Shown here: positions 7,963 to 16,235 of the stretch, piece after piece
Numbering within the stretch: position 1 is the stretch's first letter
Layout of the letters: the number at the start of each line of letters is the position of its first letter
NCBI GenBank assembly: GCA_023388835.1
Contig: JAEWFK010000014.1
Location: 1-46,322, forward strand
Source: Pseudomonadota bacterium
GTDB taxonomy: Bacteria > Pseudomonadota > Gammaproteobacteria > Burkholderiales > Burkholderiaceae_B
Direction of reading: 5' to 3'
Length of the DNA: 46,322 nucleotides
The notes under the pieces: model-generated
Databases searched by the model: none
The model's input: only the letters and a program-made list of their open reading frames with translations
Told to the model about the DNA's origin: nothing
Program-made: the position numbers and the translations under genes

Positions 7963-8706
7963 TCAGAGAGGCTGAACCGGATTCTTTCGAGCGGCTGCCG
8001 TAGCGGTGGCGGGCTCGCCTTCGGCCAGGCGTATGAGGTCGTCGACCTTGCGCACGACTACCCGCTTGCGGCCGGTGCTGACCAGGCCGCGGTCTTTCCA
8101 GGCGCTGAGCAAACGGCTGACCGTGTGCAGCGTGGTGCCGGTCATCTCCGCGATTTCCTGACGCGTGATGGGGAAATTGATTGATATCCCTTCTTCCGTT
8201 TCCTCGCCCGAGGAATCGACCAGTCGCAGGATGCAGCGCGCGACCCGTTGCTCGACTTCCTCGGTGGACAGTTCCTTGATGCGAGCGTGCGCGTCCTGCA
8301 GGCGCTGGCCGACCGTCTGGAGTGCATTGACGGCGAATTGGGGGTTGCTTGCGATGAAGCGATCCCACTCGTTGGAAGGCCAGCTCAGGACGATGCTTTC
8401 CTCGACGGCAACGCAGGACGCGGGGTAGCTGGGGCGCCGCATGGCCCTGGCGATGCCGAAGACGTCACCTGGCACGACATAGCGCACCATGACCTGTTCG
8501 CCTTCCGGGGTGGTCTGCATGACCTTGAGATGGCCGTGCAACAGGATGAAGAAGCTTTCCGCCGGGTGCCCCTGCTGGAAGACGAGGTCGCCGCTGTTCA
8601 GGCGCACGGCCCGGGCAATGGCAAGAACCGAATCCAGATCTTCTTCGGCCACGGCGCGGAAGAGGTCGAGATTCTTGATCAGGGAGCGGGGGATGGTATG
8701 GCTCAT
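7963..8706 (-). CDS. Crp/Fnr-family transcription regulator (NnrR/DNR-like)
   Basis: A 247-residue regulator with an N-terminal cyclic-nucleotide-binding-type barrel (about residues 15-125), a long dimer helix and a C-terminal winged helix whose HTH is ITRQEIAEMTGTTLHTVSRLL. There is no N-terminal cysteine cluster, so it is not an oxygen-sensing FNR. The recognition helix reads HTVSR where FNR has ETISR, keeping the S-R pair that suits TTG-type half sites. Its place between nirV and nirK, each with such a site, suggests a nitric-oxide-responsive activator of the NnrR/DNR kind; the ligand is not visible in the sequence. It is convergent with nirV and divergent from nirK. The tail past about residue 225 is low-complexity. 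Confidence 0.85.
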   Translation of the reverse strand: MSHTIPRSLIKNLDLFRAVAEEDLDSVLAIARAVRLNSGDLVFQQGHPAESFFILLHGHLKVMQTTPEGEQVMVRYVVPGDVFGIARAMRRPSYPASCVAVEESIVLSWPSNEWDRFIASNPQFAVNALQTVGQRLQDAHARIKELSTEEVEQRVARCILRLVDSSGEETEEGISINFPITRQEIAEMTGTTLHTVSRLLSAWKDRGLVSTGRKRVVVRKVDDLIRLAEGEPATATAAARKNPVQPL

Positions 8707-8816
8707 CTCCGGACTCGGCGATTGGGAAGGCCCATTCTAGCATTGGATAGCCATGGTCAAAGGGGGGTCTCTCCGCGCCGCCTTACAGGGTTAACCCCCA
8801 AAATCGTCCTGGAAGT

Positions 8817-8830
8817 TTGTTGTGGCACAA
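8817..8830. promoter_or_regulatory. Crp/Fnr-family operator before nirK
   Basis: TTGTTGTGGCACAA fits TTG-N8-CAA and is nearly identical to the dyad before nirV, including the flank CACAAAGA. Its centre (8823.5) is 41.5 bases upstream of the start expected from a -10-like TGAAAT at 8853-8858. It lies in the divergent gap between the regulator gene and nirK, so it could also act on the regulator. Confidence 0.72.
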
Positions 8831-8902
8831 AGAAGCAAATTGCTACGCGGGTTGAAATGGAACCGTACACAAAACGATGCATTCAACCAGAAGGGAGTTA
8901 CC

Positions 8903-9991
8903 ATGCAAGCGTTCCGTCCTACCGTCCTCGCCGCTGTCCTCGCCGCAGTCATGGGTGGCGTCCCCGCCTTTGCCGACACGGTCGCTTCGCTTGAACGCGT
9001 TAAAGTCGACCTGGTGGCCCCGCCGATGGTGCATGCTCATGAACAGAAGGCGCCCGCCAAGCCGCGCGTCGTCGAGTTCAAGCTCGTCATCGAAGAAAAG
9101 AAGATCGTCATCGACGACGAAGGCACGACCATGCACGCCATGACGTTCAATGGCTCTATGCCCGGCCCCACGCTGGTCGTGCATGAGGGCGATTACGTTG
9201 AAGTGACGCTGGTGAATCCCAAGAGCAACGCGATGCCGCACAACGTGGACTTCCACTCGGCCACGGGTGCTCTGGGCGGTGCCAAGCTCACCGACGTGAA
9301 CCCGGGCGAACAGGCCACGCTGCGCTTCAAGGCAGACCGCGCCGGCACCTTCGTGTATCACTGCGCCCCCGAAGGCATGGTGCCCTGGCACGTCATCGCC
9401 GGCATGAGCGGCTCCATCATGGTGCTGCCGCGTGACGGCCTGAAGGACGCCGATGGCAAGGCCCTGAAGTACGACCGGGCCTACACGATTGGCGAGTTCG
9501 ACCTGTACATACCGAAGGATGAAGATGGCAAGTACAAGGATTTCGAGACACTGGCTGAAAGCTACGGTGATACCGTCGCCGCCATGCGCACGCTCACGCC
9601 GACCCATATCGTATTCAACGGCAGGGTTGGGGCACTGACGGGCGAGGGCGCTTTGAAGTCCAAGGTGGGCGAGACCGTGCTGATCATCCACTCGCAGGCC
9701 AATCGAGATACGCGGCCTCACCTGATCGGCGGCCACGGCGACTGGGTGTGGGACCACGGCAAGTTTCACAACCCGCCTCTGCGGGATATGGAGACCTGGT
9801 TCATCCCGGGGGGTACGGCCGGCGCGGCGCTTTACACCTTCAAGCAGCCCGGCGTGTACGCCTACGTGAACCATAACCTCATCGAAGCCTTCGAATTGGG
9901 AGCGGCCGGCCACTTTGTCGTGGAAGGCGACTGGAACCACGACCTGATGACCCAGGTCAAGGCTCCTCACCCCATCCCTGAAAGCAAGTAA
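8903..9991 (+). CDS. nirK: Copper-containing nitrite reductase NirK
   Basis: Periplasmic enzyme that reduces nitrite to nitric oxide, the defining step of denitrification. The 362-residue precursor has a signal peptide cut near residue 24 (PAFADT). All copper ligands are present: type 1 site H113, C154, H163 and M168; type 2 site H118, H153 and H324; catalytic D116 and H273. With an offset of 18 these equal H95, C136, H145, M150, H100, H135, H306, D98 and H255 of the Achromobacter (Alcaligenes) xylosoxidans enzyme, which the mature sequence follows closely, for example in the MTFNGSMPGPTLVVHEGDYV stretch. ATG 8903 has AAGGGAG upstream. A cytochrome c gene follows 44 bases later and is a likely electron donor. 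Confidence 0.98.
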   Translation: MQAFRPTVLAAVLAAVMGGVPAFADTVASLERVKVDLVAPPMVHAHEQKAPAKPRVVEFKLVIEEKKIVIDDEGTTMHAMTFNGSMPGPTLVVHEGDYVEVTLVNPKSNAMPHNVDFHSATGALGGAKLTDVNPGEQATLRFKADRAGTFVYHCAPEGMVPWHVIAGMSGSIMVLPRDGLKDADGKALKYDRAYTIGEFDLYIPKDEDGKYKDFETLAESYGDTVAAMRTLTPTHIVFNGRVGALTGEGALKSKVGETVLIIHSQANRDTRPHLIGGHGDWVWDHGKFHNPPLRDMETWFIPGGTAGAALYTFKQPGVYAYVNHNLIEAFELGAAGHFVVEGDWNHDLMTQVKAPHPIPESK

Positions 9992-10035
9992 GCCCTAGCG
10001 GGCCGATGTGAACCACAACGCATAGGAGAAACCAC

Positions 10036-10365
10036 ATGTTCAAGCGTTCAGCCAAGTTCGCATCGGCCGTCATCCTGGCGGCGGGGCTGCTCCCCGCGCT
10101 GGCATCGGCGGCCGGTGAAACCGTCAACCCCGACGGCGAGAAGCTGTACAAGTCCGCCTGTCTCGCCTGCCACATGGCCGGCGTGGCGGGTGCCCCGAAG
10201 CTGGGCGACAAGAAGGCCTGGTCGGCTCTTACCGCCAAAGGCATGGACGCCGTGATGGAGATCGTCGTCAACGGCAAGGGCGCCATGCCGCCGCGCGGCG
10301 CCACCAAGGCAGACGACACGACGTTGAAGGCCGCCGTCGACTACATGGTCGCCAAGTCCAAATAA
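10036..10365 (+). CDS. Class I cytochrome c (c5-like), likely NirK electron donor
   Basis: A 109-residue periplasmic monohaem cytochrome. Signal peptide through about residue 26 (LASAAGE), haem motif CLACH with C42, C45 and axial H46, and the probable second axial ligand M83 in GAMPPRG. The spacing and the short size match the cytochrome c5 family. ATG 10036 follows AGGAGAAACCAC. Because it sits 44 bases after nirK with no terminator between, it is probably in the same transcript and hands electrons to the type 1 copper; that partnership is inferred from position. Confidence 0.93.
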   Translation: MFKRSAKFASAVILAAGLLPALASAAGETVNPDGEKLYKSACLACHMAGVAGAPKLGDKKAWSALTAKGMDAVMEIVVNGKGAMPPRGATKADDTTLKAAVDYMVAKSK

Positions 10366-10466
10366 GCGCGGGCCCCCGCGCGGGGCCAAGGCTTTCAGCG
10401 CTGGCCAAAGGGCGGTACGGATCGGGAAAGTCCTTATCTTGCCGTACAGGTTAGGTCGTTACACTG

Positions 10467-10497
10467 GGCCCCATGCCAATGGCATGGGGCCTTTTTC
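10467..10497 (+). terminator. Rho-independent terminator after nirK-cytochrome c
   Basis: Perfect 11-bp stem GGCCCCATGCC (10467-10477) with GGCATGGGGCC (10481-10491), three-base loop AAT and five T directly after. It ends the nirK operon about 100 bases past the cytochrome gene. It is only 57 bases before the ABC binding-protein start, so attenuation of that gene is an alternative reading. Confidence 0.85.
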
Positions 10498-10553
10498 ATG
10501 TTGTTTTTGGGCCCCGCTACCCGATATTTCCAACGACAAGGGGCAACCAAAAC

Positions 10554-12134
10554 ATGAAGTCCATCCGCAACACCCTGGCCTTTACGGCGCTGGCCGCCAG
10601 CCTGTGTTTCACCGCCGCCGCCCAGGCGCGCGACCTGGTCATCGCGCTGCGTTCCGAACCCAGCTCCATGGATCCGCAGTTCCATTCGCTTACCCCCAAC
10701 ACCCAGATGTCCGAGACACTCTTCGACCCGCTTGTACGCACCGATTCGGTGGCCAAGCCGGTCGCGTCCCTGGCGGAATCCTGGACGGTTGACGGCGATA
10801 CATGGACCTTCAATCTGCGCAAGAACGTCAAGTTCGCGGATGGCACTCCCTTTACCGCGCAAGATGTCATCTTCACCTACGACCGGGTGCCCAAGGTGCC
10901 CAACAGTCCGTCTTCCTATGCGCTGTACCTCAGCAGCATCGACAAGGTCCAGGCCATTGACGACCACACCCTGAAGATCATCACCAAGGGGCCGTCACCC
11001 GTGCTGCTGCCGAATCTTTCGATGGTCCCCATTATGTCCAGCAAGGCGGCCGCCGGCGAAGCCCCGGAAGGCAAGACGACGGTGGAACTCAACCGCGGCG
11101 ACGGTCTGGTCGGTACCGGACCCTATAAATTCGCTTCCTGGAAGCGCGGCGCGGAAATCGTCTTCGAGCGCAATGAGCATTACTGGGGCGAAGCGCCCGC
11201 CTGGGACCGCGTCGTCTATCGCCCCATTACGAACCCTGCTGCGCGCGTCGCCGCCTTGTTGGCAGGCGACGTCGATCTCATCGAAGATCCGCCTACCGAC
11301 GACCTTCCCAAGCTGAAGGAAAACAAGAACCTGCATGTCCAGGAAACCCCATCGGTACGCGTCATCTACCTGGCGTTGTTGCAAGGTGAAGAGCTCCCGC
11401 CTGGCATGTCCGGCACCAATGGCAAAAACGCGCTCCAGGATCCCCGGGTGCGCGAGGCCCTGTCGCTCGCCATCGATCGACAGAGCATCGTCGACCGGGT
11501 AATGGGCGGCTCCGCCATGGCGGCGGCGAATCTCCTCGCCTATCCCGGCTTCGGGGCTTCCGAGAAGCACTCGAAGGCGGCCGGCCCAGATCTCGAAAGG
11601 GCCAAGAAGCTGCTCGCGGAAGCAGGGTATCCCGACGGCTTCACGATGTCGCTGGGGTCCCCCGCCGGTCGCTACACCAACGACCAGCGCATCGCCCAGG
11701 TGGTGGCCGCCATGTGGGCGCGAATCGGCGTCAAGACCGATGTCGAAACCATGGCGCCCGCCGTATTCTTCAAGCAACGCAATGCTCATGCCTTCAGCGC
11801 CTACCTGGCAGGGTGGGCGGCCTCATCGGGCGAAATGCTCAATCCGCTCAATTCACTAGTCGTGACCAAGCAGCCTGATCTTGGGCTGGGCACCACCAAC
11901 TGGAGCAGGTATTCCAACCCGGAGGCCGACAAGCTGGTGCTGGAAGCCTCCAGGACGCTCCACGATGACAAGCGCGCACAGCTCCTGCAGCAGGCCAGCG
12001 GCATGATCATGGAAGACTACGGCATCTTGCCGCTGCAATTCGAGATGTCGGTGTGGGCCATGAAGAACGACATTCGCTACGACGGCCGCGCCGATCAGAT
12101 GACGCTGGCTCAGGACATGAGGCCGGCCCACTGA
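10554..12134 (+). CDS. ABC transporter substrate-binding protein, family 5 (peptide/opine/nickel type)
   Basis: A 526-residue periplasmic solute-binding protein. Signal peptide ends near residue 24 (TAAAQARD), followed by the family opening LVIALRSEPSSMDPQFHS and the usual segments LAESWTVDGDTWTFNLRKN and VREALSLAIDRQSIVDRV. The family binds oligopeptides, opines, nickel or other amino compounds; the sequence alone does not tell which. ATG 10554 is preceded by GGGGCAACC, a modest ribosome site; the frame is open back to 10473 but that part runs through the terminator. It leads a six-gene run with two permeases, two ATPases and a formyl-hydrolase-family enzyme, which points to an amino-acid-derived substrate. 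Confidence 0.92.
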   Translation: MKSIRNTLAFTALAASLCFTAAAQARDLVIALRSEPSSMDPQFHSLTPNTQMSETLFDPLVRTDSVAKPVASLAESWTVDGDTWTFNLRKNVKFADGTPFTAQDVIFTYDRVPKVPNSPSSYALYLSSIDKVQAIDDHTLKIITKGPSPVLLPNLSMVPIMSSKAAAGEAPEGKTTVELNRGDGLVGTGPYKFASWKRGAEIVFERNEHYWGEAPAWDRVVYRPITNPAARVAALLAGDVDLIEDPPTDDLPKLKENKNLHVQETPSVRVIYLALLQGEELPPGMSGTNGKNALQDPRVREALSLAIDRQSIVDRVMGGSAMAAANLLAYPGFGASEKHSKAAGPDLERAKKLLAEAGYPDGFTMSLGSPAGRYTNDQRIAQVVAAMWARIGVKTDVETMAPAVFFKQRNAHAFSAYLAGWAASSGEMLNPLNSLVVTKQPDLGLGTTNWSRYSNPEADKLVLEASRTLHDDKRAQLLQQASGMIMEDYGILPLQFEMSVWAMKNDIRYDGRADQMTLAQDMRPAH

Positions 12135-12144
12135 GCGGCCTATC

Positions 12145-13119
12145 GTGATTTCCACCATCGTCCGTCGTACTGTTCAAACGGGCCTGGTCGTGCTGGTCAT
12201 GTCGGCGCTGGTGTTTGCAGCGCTGTACATGGTCGGCGACCCGGTGCTCGTGATGGCCAGCCCGGAAGCGACAGATCTCGAACGCGAGGCCATCCGCCGC
12301 AATCTGGGGCTTGATCGCCCGCTGTGGGAACAGTATGGCATCTTCCTGTCCAAGGCGGTCCAGCTCAATTTCGGCGACAGTTTTCTCACGGGCGAGTCGG
12401 CCATGCATCTGATTCTGGAGCGCATGCCGGCCACGCTGGAGCTGGCTACCCTGGCCATGCTGATGTCCATGGTGGTCGGAATTCCCTTGGGCGTTTATGC
12501 GGGGCTGCATCCTGAAAAACTGCTGTCGCGCGGGATCATGTCTGGCTCGGTGCTGGGTTTTTCCCTGCCCAACTTCTGGGTGGGGCTCATGCTGATCATG
12601 CTGTTCGCCGTGATGCTGGGCTGGGTGCCGGCGGGCGGGCGTGGGCCAGTCGAGGACTTCGGTCCCATCCAGCTCAGCGTGTTCAATCTGGAAGGCCTGA
12701 AGAATCTGATTCTGCCGGCGCTTACGATCGCCACGGCCAAGTGTGCGCTCATCATTCGGGTCACCCGGGCAGCGACGCGCGAATGCCTTCCGCAAGACTA
12801 CATCAAATTCGCGCGCGCCAAGGGCCTGCGCGAACGGCGCGTGCTGGGTGTGCACCTTCTCAAGAACATCATGATTCCCATCGTCACGATAGGGGGGCTG
12901 GAATACGGGCAGGTCTTTGCCTTTGCCGTGGTGACCGAGACCGTTTTTTCATGGCCGGGGATGGGTAAGCTGCTGATTGATTCCATCGTGAATCTGGACC
13001 GGCCGGTGGTGGTGGCCTATCTCATGCTCACCGTCGTGTTCTTGGCGGCGCTCAACTTGTTGGTGGATATCGGCTACACCTTGCTTGATCCGCGCGTGCG
13101 GCTGGGAGGAACAGCATGA
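12145..13119 (+). CDS. ABC transporter permease, DppB/OppB type
   Basis: A 324-residue inner-membrane permease with six hydrophobic segments. Seen: the N-terminal RRTVQTGLVVLVMSALVF helix, EREAIRRNLGLDRPLWEQYG after it, GFSLPNFWVGLMLIM, and the ATPase-contact loop DYIKFARAKGLRERRVL typical of dipeptide permeases. The start GTG 12145 is ten bases after the binding-protein stop. The stop overlaps the next permease start (ATGA at 13116), so both subunits are probably made together. Confidence 0.92.
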   Translation: MISTIVRRTVQTGLVVLVMSALVFAALYMVGDPVLVMASPEATDLEREAIRRNLGLDRPLWEQYGIFLSKAVQLNFGDSFLTGESAMHLILERMPATLELATLAMLMSMVVGIPLGVYAGLHPEKLLSRGIMSGSVLGFSLPNFWVGLMLIMLFAVMLGWVPAGGRGPVEDFGPIQLSVFNLEGLKNLILPALTIATAKCALIIRVTRAATRECLPQDYIKFARAKGLRERRVLGVHLLKNIMIPIVTIGGLEYGQVFAFAVVTETVFSWPGMGKLLIDSIVNLDRPVVVAYLMLTVVFLAALNLLVDIGYTLLDPRVRLGGTA

Positions 13120-14057
13120 GCCGGGTGGTGGAGCCCTTGCCGCTGGCGGTTGCCGACACGGCGATGCCCGCGGTGCCCGCCGAGGCCGGTCGGCGAAAGC
13201 GATTCGTTCAGCAGTTCACCTCCAGCAAGCCCGCGGTGGCAGGGCTGATCGTGCTGGTCTTTTGCATCGCCGCGGCCGTCTTCGCGCCGTGGCTGGCGCC
13301 CCAGAATCCGTTTGATCTCGCCACGCTCGACATCATGGACGCGAAGCTGCCGCCCGGCAGCAGCAATTTCGACAGCAGCCTGACTTACTGGCTCGGCACG
13401 GACGGCCAGGCCCGCGACGTCCTTTCGGCCATTCTGTATGGTCTGCGCATCAGTCTGTTTGTGGGCTTCGTGTCCGTGCTGGCGGCTTTTGCGATCGGCT
13501 CGGCGGTCGGCCTGATCGCCGCCTACTTCGGCGGCCGCATCGATGCCCTTTTGATGCGCATCGTCGACATGCAGCTGTCTTTTCCGTCGATATTGGTTGC
13601 TCTGGTGCTGCTTGCCATGCTGGGCAAGGGCATAGACAAAGTCATCATCGCTCTCGTGGTGGTCCAGTGGGCGTATTTCGCTCGGGCAGCAAGGGCGGCG
13701 GCCATCGTCGAACGCAACAAGGAATACATCGAGGCCGCGCGCTGTATGGCCCTGGGCTGGCATCGCATTCTTTGGCGGCATGTCTTTCCCAACTGCATCC
13801 CGCCCTTGATGGTGATCGCCACGATCGACCTGGCACACGCCATTGCCCTGGAAGCCACGCTTTCGTTCCTGGGGGTGGGCGTGCCGGTCACCGAGCCATC
13901 GCTGGGTATGCTGATTTCCAACGGTTTCGAGTTTCTGATGTCCGGCACCTACTGGATTTGCTTCTTTCCCGGCATCGCCCTGGCCGTCGTTGTGGTCGCC
14001 ATCAATCTGGTAGGGGACCACCTGCGCGACATTCTGAACCCCCGCAATGAGGTCTGA
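13116..14057 (+). CDS. ABC transporter permease, DppC/OppC type
   Basis: The partner permease, 313 residues, with a first helix at about residues 45-65, the periplasmic segment containing WLGTDGQARDVLSAILYG and the ATPase-contact loop KEYIEAARCMALGWHRILWR. The segment EATLSFLGVGVPVTEPSLG near the C-terminus is typical of DppC proteins. ATG 13116 overlaps the previous stop by four bases. The N-terminal 40 residues before the first helix are variable, as usual in this family. Confidence 0.92.
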   Translation: MSRVVEPLPLAVADTAMPAVPAEAGRRKRFVQQFTSSKPAVAGLIVLVFCIAAAVFAPWLAPQNPFDLATLDIMDAKLPPGSSNFDSSLTYWLGTDGQARDVLSAILYGLRISLFVGFVSVLAAFAIGSAVGLIAAYFGGRIDALLMRIVDMQLSFPSILVALVLLAMLGKGIDKVIIALVVVQWAYFARAARAAAIVERNKEYIEAARCMALGWHRILWRHVFPNCIPPLMVIATIDLAHAIALEATLSFLGVGVPVTEPSLGMLISNGFEFLMSGTYWICFFPGIALAVVVVAINLVGDHLRDILNPRNEV

Positions 14058-14061
14058 CGCC

Positions 14062-15066
14062 ATGGAACAACCTGTACACAGCTGCGATCAAGCCTCCGGC
14101 GAGCTGCTGCTGGATATCCAGGGCCTGCGGACCTGGTTCTACACGCGCGACGGCATCGTCAAGGCGGTCGACGGTGTCTCGCTGCAGCTGCGCCGCGGCG
14201 AGATACTCGGGCTGGTGGGTGAATCGGGCTCGGGAAAGAGCGTGATGGGCTTTTCAATCATGGGCCTGGTGGGAGAAAGGGCGCGGGTGCACGCAGACCG
14301 CATGATGTTCGACGGCCATGATCTGCTGAAAGCGTCCGACGAAGCGATGCGCCGCCTGCGTGGCGACCGGCTGTCCATGATCTTCCAGGACCCCATGATG
14401 ACGCTCAACCCTACCTTGCGCGTTGACACGCAGATGATCGAAGCCGTCCGTGCACACAACAGGGTGTCGCGACAGGCGGCACGCCAGCATGCCCTCGATG
14501 TTCTGCGTAGGGTAGGCATCCCTGCTCCCGAAGCGCGGCTACAGCTGTATCCCCACCATCTCTCTGGCGGCATGCGCCAGCGTATTGCCATTGCGATCGC
14601 GCTGCTCAACGCGCCCAAGCTGATAATTGCCGATGAGCCGACCACGGCGCTTGATGTCACCATACAGGGGCAGATCCTTTACGAAGTCCAGAAGCTCTGC
14701 CGCGAGATGGGCACTGCACTGATCTGGATCACGCATGACCTGGCGCTGGTGTCCGGTCTGGCCGACCGCATGGCGGTGATGTATGCCGGCCGTATTGTCG
14801 AATCCACCACCACCGACATGCTTATCGGGCATGCCCGCCATCCCTACACCCATGGACTGATGGCCTCCATTCCTTCGCTGGCCACCCGCGGAGAGCCGCT
14901 GTTCCAGATTCCGGGCTCCACGCCTTCGCTGCTGCATCTGCCCAAGGGCTGCTCCTTTCGCACTCGCTGCTATCGCGCAGACGGGCAGTGCGAGCATGCA
15001 CCCGAACTGCGCAGTGTGATGCCGGGCCATTCGGTGAGCTGCTGGCATGATGGAGCGCAGACTTGA
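14062..15066 (+). CDS. ABC transporter ATP-binding protein, DppD/OppD type
   Basis: Cytoplasmic ATPase subunit of 334 residues. Walker A GESGSGKS at 53-60, signature LSGGMRQR at about 167-174, Walker B LIIADEPTTALD at about 187-198, and the C-terminal oligopeptide-type domain with cysteines in CSFRTRCYRADGQCEHAPEL, which in this family can hold an iron-sulfur cluster. An ATG at 14047 lies inside the previous gene; 14062 is preferred, with GAGG ten bases upstream. The stop overlaps the following gene's TTG start. Confidence 0.93.
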   Translation: MEQPVHSCDQASGELLLDIQGLRTWFYTRDGIVKAVDGVSLQLRRGEILGLVGESGSGKSVMGFSIMGLVGERARVHADRMMFDGHDLLKASDEAMRRLRGDRLSMIFQDPMMTLNPTLRVDTQMIEAVRAHNRVSRQAARQHALDVLRRVGIPAPEARLQLYPHHLSGGMRQRIAIAIALLNAPKLIIADEPTTALDVTIQGQILYEVQKLCREMGTALIWITHDLALVSGLADRMAVMYAGRIVESTTTDMLIGHARHPYTHGLMASIPSLATRGEPLFQIPGSTPSLLHLPKGCSFRTRCYRADGQCEHAPELRSVMPGHSVSCWHDGAQT

Positions 15067-16235
15067 ACGCCTTACCTGACTTGGGGAGCCCCGCCCCGGC
15101 GCCTCAGCGAAAAGTGACTGCTTCCCTTGCCACTGCCGCTGCACCCATCATGCAGACGGAAGGCCTGCGGCGCGATTACCTGCAGCCTTCCGATTTTATC
15201 GACCGTATCGGCCGTGCTTTCCGCCGCCAGGCCGGGCCGCCCGCGGTACAGGCGGTGGCGGGCGTTGATCTGGAAGTGTATGACGGCGAGGTGCTGGCCA
15301 TCGTGGGGGAATCGGGCTGCGGCAAGACCACGCTGGGCCGCATGTTGACAGGCATCATCCCGCCGACGGCGGGCCGCGTGTTGTACCGGGGCAAGGACAC
15401 CGCAGGCCTACGAGGCGCCGAGCGTCGTGCATACGAACTGGGCGTGCAGATGATCTTCCAGGATCCCTACTCTTCTCTGAATCCGCGCATGCGAGTCCGG
15501 GACATCATCGGCGAAGCGCCGCTGGTGCACCGTCTGGTGAGCCGCCACGACCGCGACGACTATGTCTGCGAGCTGCTGCGCAAGGTCGGGCTGGACCCCG
15601 ATTACCGCGAGCGCTATCCCCATCAGTTTTCAGGCGGCCAGCGCCAGCGTATTGGCGTGGCGCGGGCATTGGCCTTGAAGCCGCGTGTGATCGTCTGCGA
15701 CGAGGCGGTGGCGGCGCTAGATGTCTCCATTCAGGCGCAGGTGCTGAATCTCTTCATGGATCTCCGGCGCGATTTCGATCTCACCTATGTATTCATCAGC
15801 CATAACCTGGGCGTGGTGAGTCATATTTCCGACCGGGTCGCCATCATGTACCTGGGACGAGTCGTCGAGCTCGCGCCGACCGAACGCGTGTTCTCTGCAG
15901 CCACTCATCCCTATACCCAGGCGCTGCTAAAGGAACTGCCCGTGCTTTCGGCGGGAAAGCGGCAGTTTGATCCCATTGTCGGCGAGCTGCCGTCGCCGGC
16001 AAATCCGCCGCCCGGCTGCGTTTTCCATCCTCGTTGCCCCCATGTCATGGCGCGATGCCGCGTCGAGACGCCCCCATTGCGGGCCATCGGCCCCGATCAC
16101 TGGAGCGCCTGCCATTTGAACGACGAGCCCGCTTCGACCCTTGCTTCGGGCACGCCAATCGCTAGGCCCTCGGCCACCAGCCCGAGCGGTCATTTCCAAC
16201 CGCCGGGGCATCATGACAACACGGAGACAGCATGA
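15063..16235 (+). CDS. ABC transporter ATP-binding protein, DppF/OppF type
   Basis: Second ATPase, 390 residues. Seen: Walker A GESGCGKTT at about 85-93, Q-loop FQDPYSSLNPRMRVRDII, signature FSGGQRQRIGVARAL, Walker B VIVCDEAVAALDVS (most relatives have DEPVSALD), and the C-terminal cysteine-containing segment CVFHPRCPHVMARC. The TTG at 15063 overlaps the previous stop (TTGA); an ATG at 15150 (MQTEGLRRDYL) is a conservative alternative that begins at the conserved domain. The tail after about residue 355 is low-complexity and unlike the family. The stop overlaps the next ATG by four bases. Confidence 0.92.
   Translation: MNALPDLGSPAPAPQRKVTASLATAAAPIMQTEGLRRDYLQPSDFIDRIGRAFRRQAGPPAVQAVAGVDLEVYDGEVLAIVGESGCGKTTLGRMLTGIIPPTAGRVLYRGKDTAGLRGAERRAYELGVQMIFQDPYSSLNPRMRVRDIIGEAPLVHRLVSRHDRDDYVCELLRKVGLDPDYRERYPHQFSGGQRQRIGVARALALKPRVIVCDEAVAALDVSIQAQVLNLFMDLRRDFDLTYVFISHNLGVVSHISDRVAIMYLGRVVELAPTERVFSAATHPYTQALLKELPVLSAGKRQFDPIVGELPSPANPPPGCVFHPRCPHVMARCRVETPPLRAIGPDHWSACHLNDEPASTLASGTPIARPSATSPSGHFQPPGHHDNTETA

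Noticed and set aside
7963..8706. Oxygen-sensing FNR
   Set aside because: There is no N-terminal cysteine cluster to hold a 4Fe-4S centre.
10366..10381. GC-only palindrome GCGCGGGCCCCCGCGC right after the cytochrome c gene
   Set aside because: The loop is at most four bases and no T run follows; a far better terminator lies at 10467.
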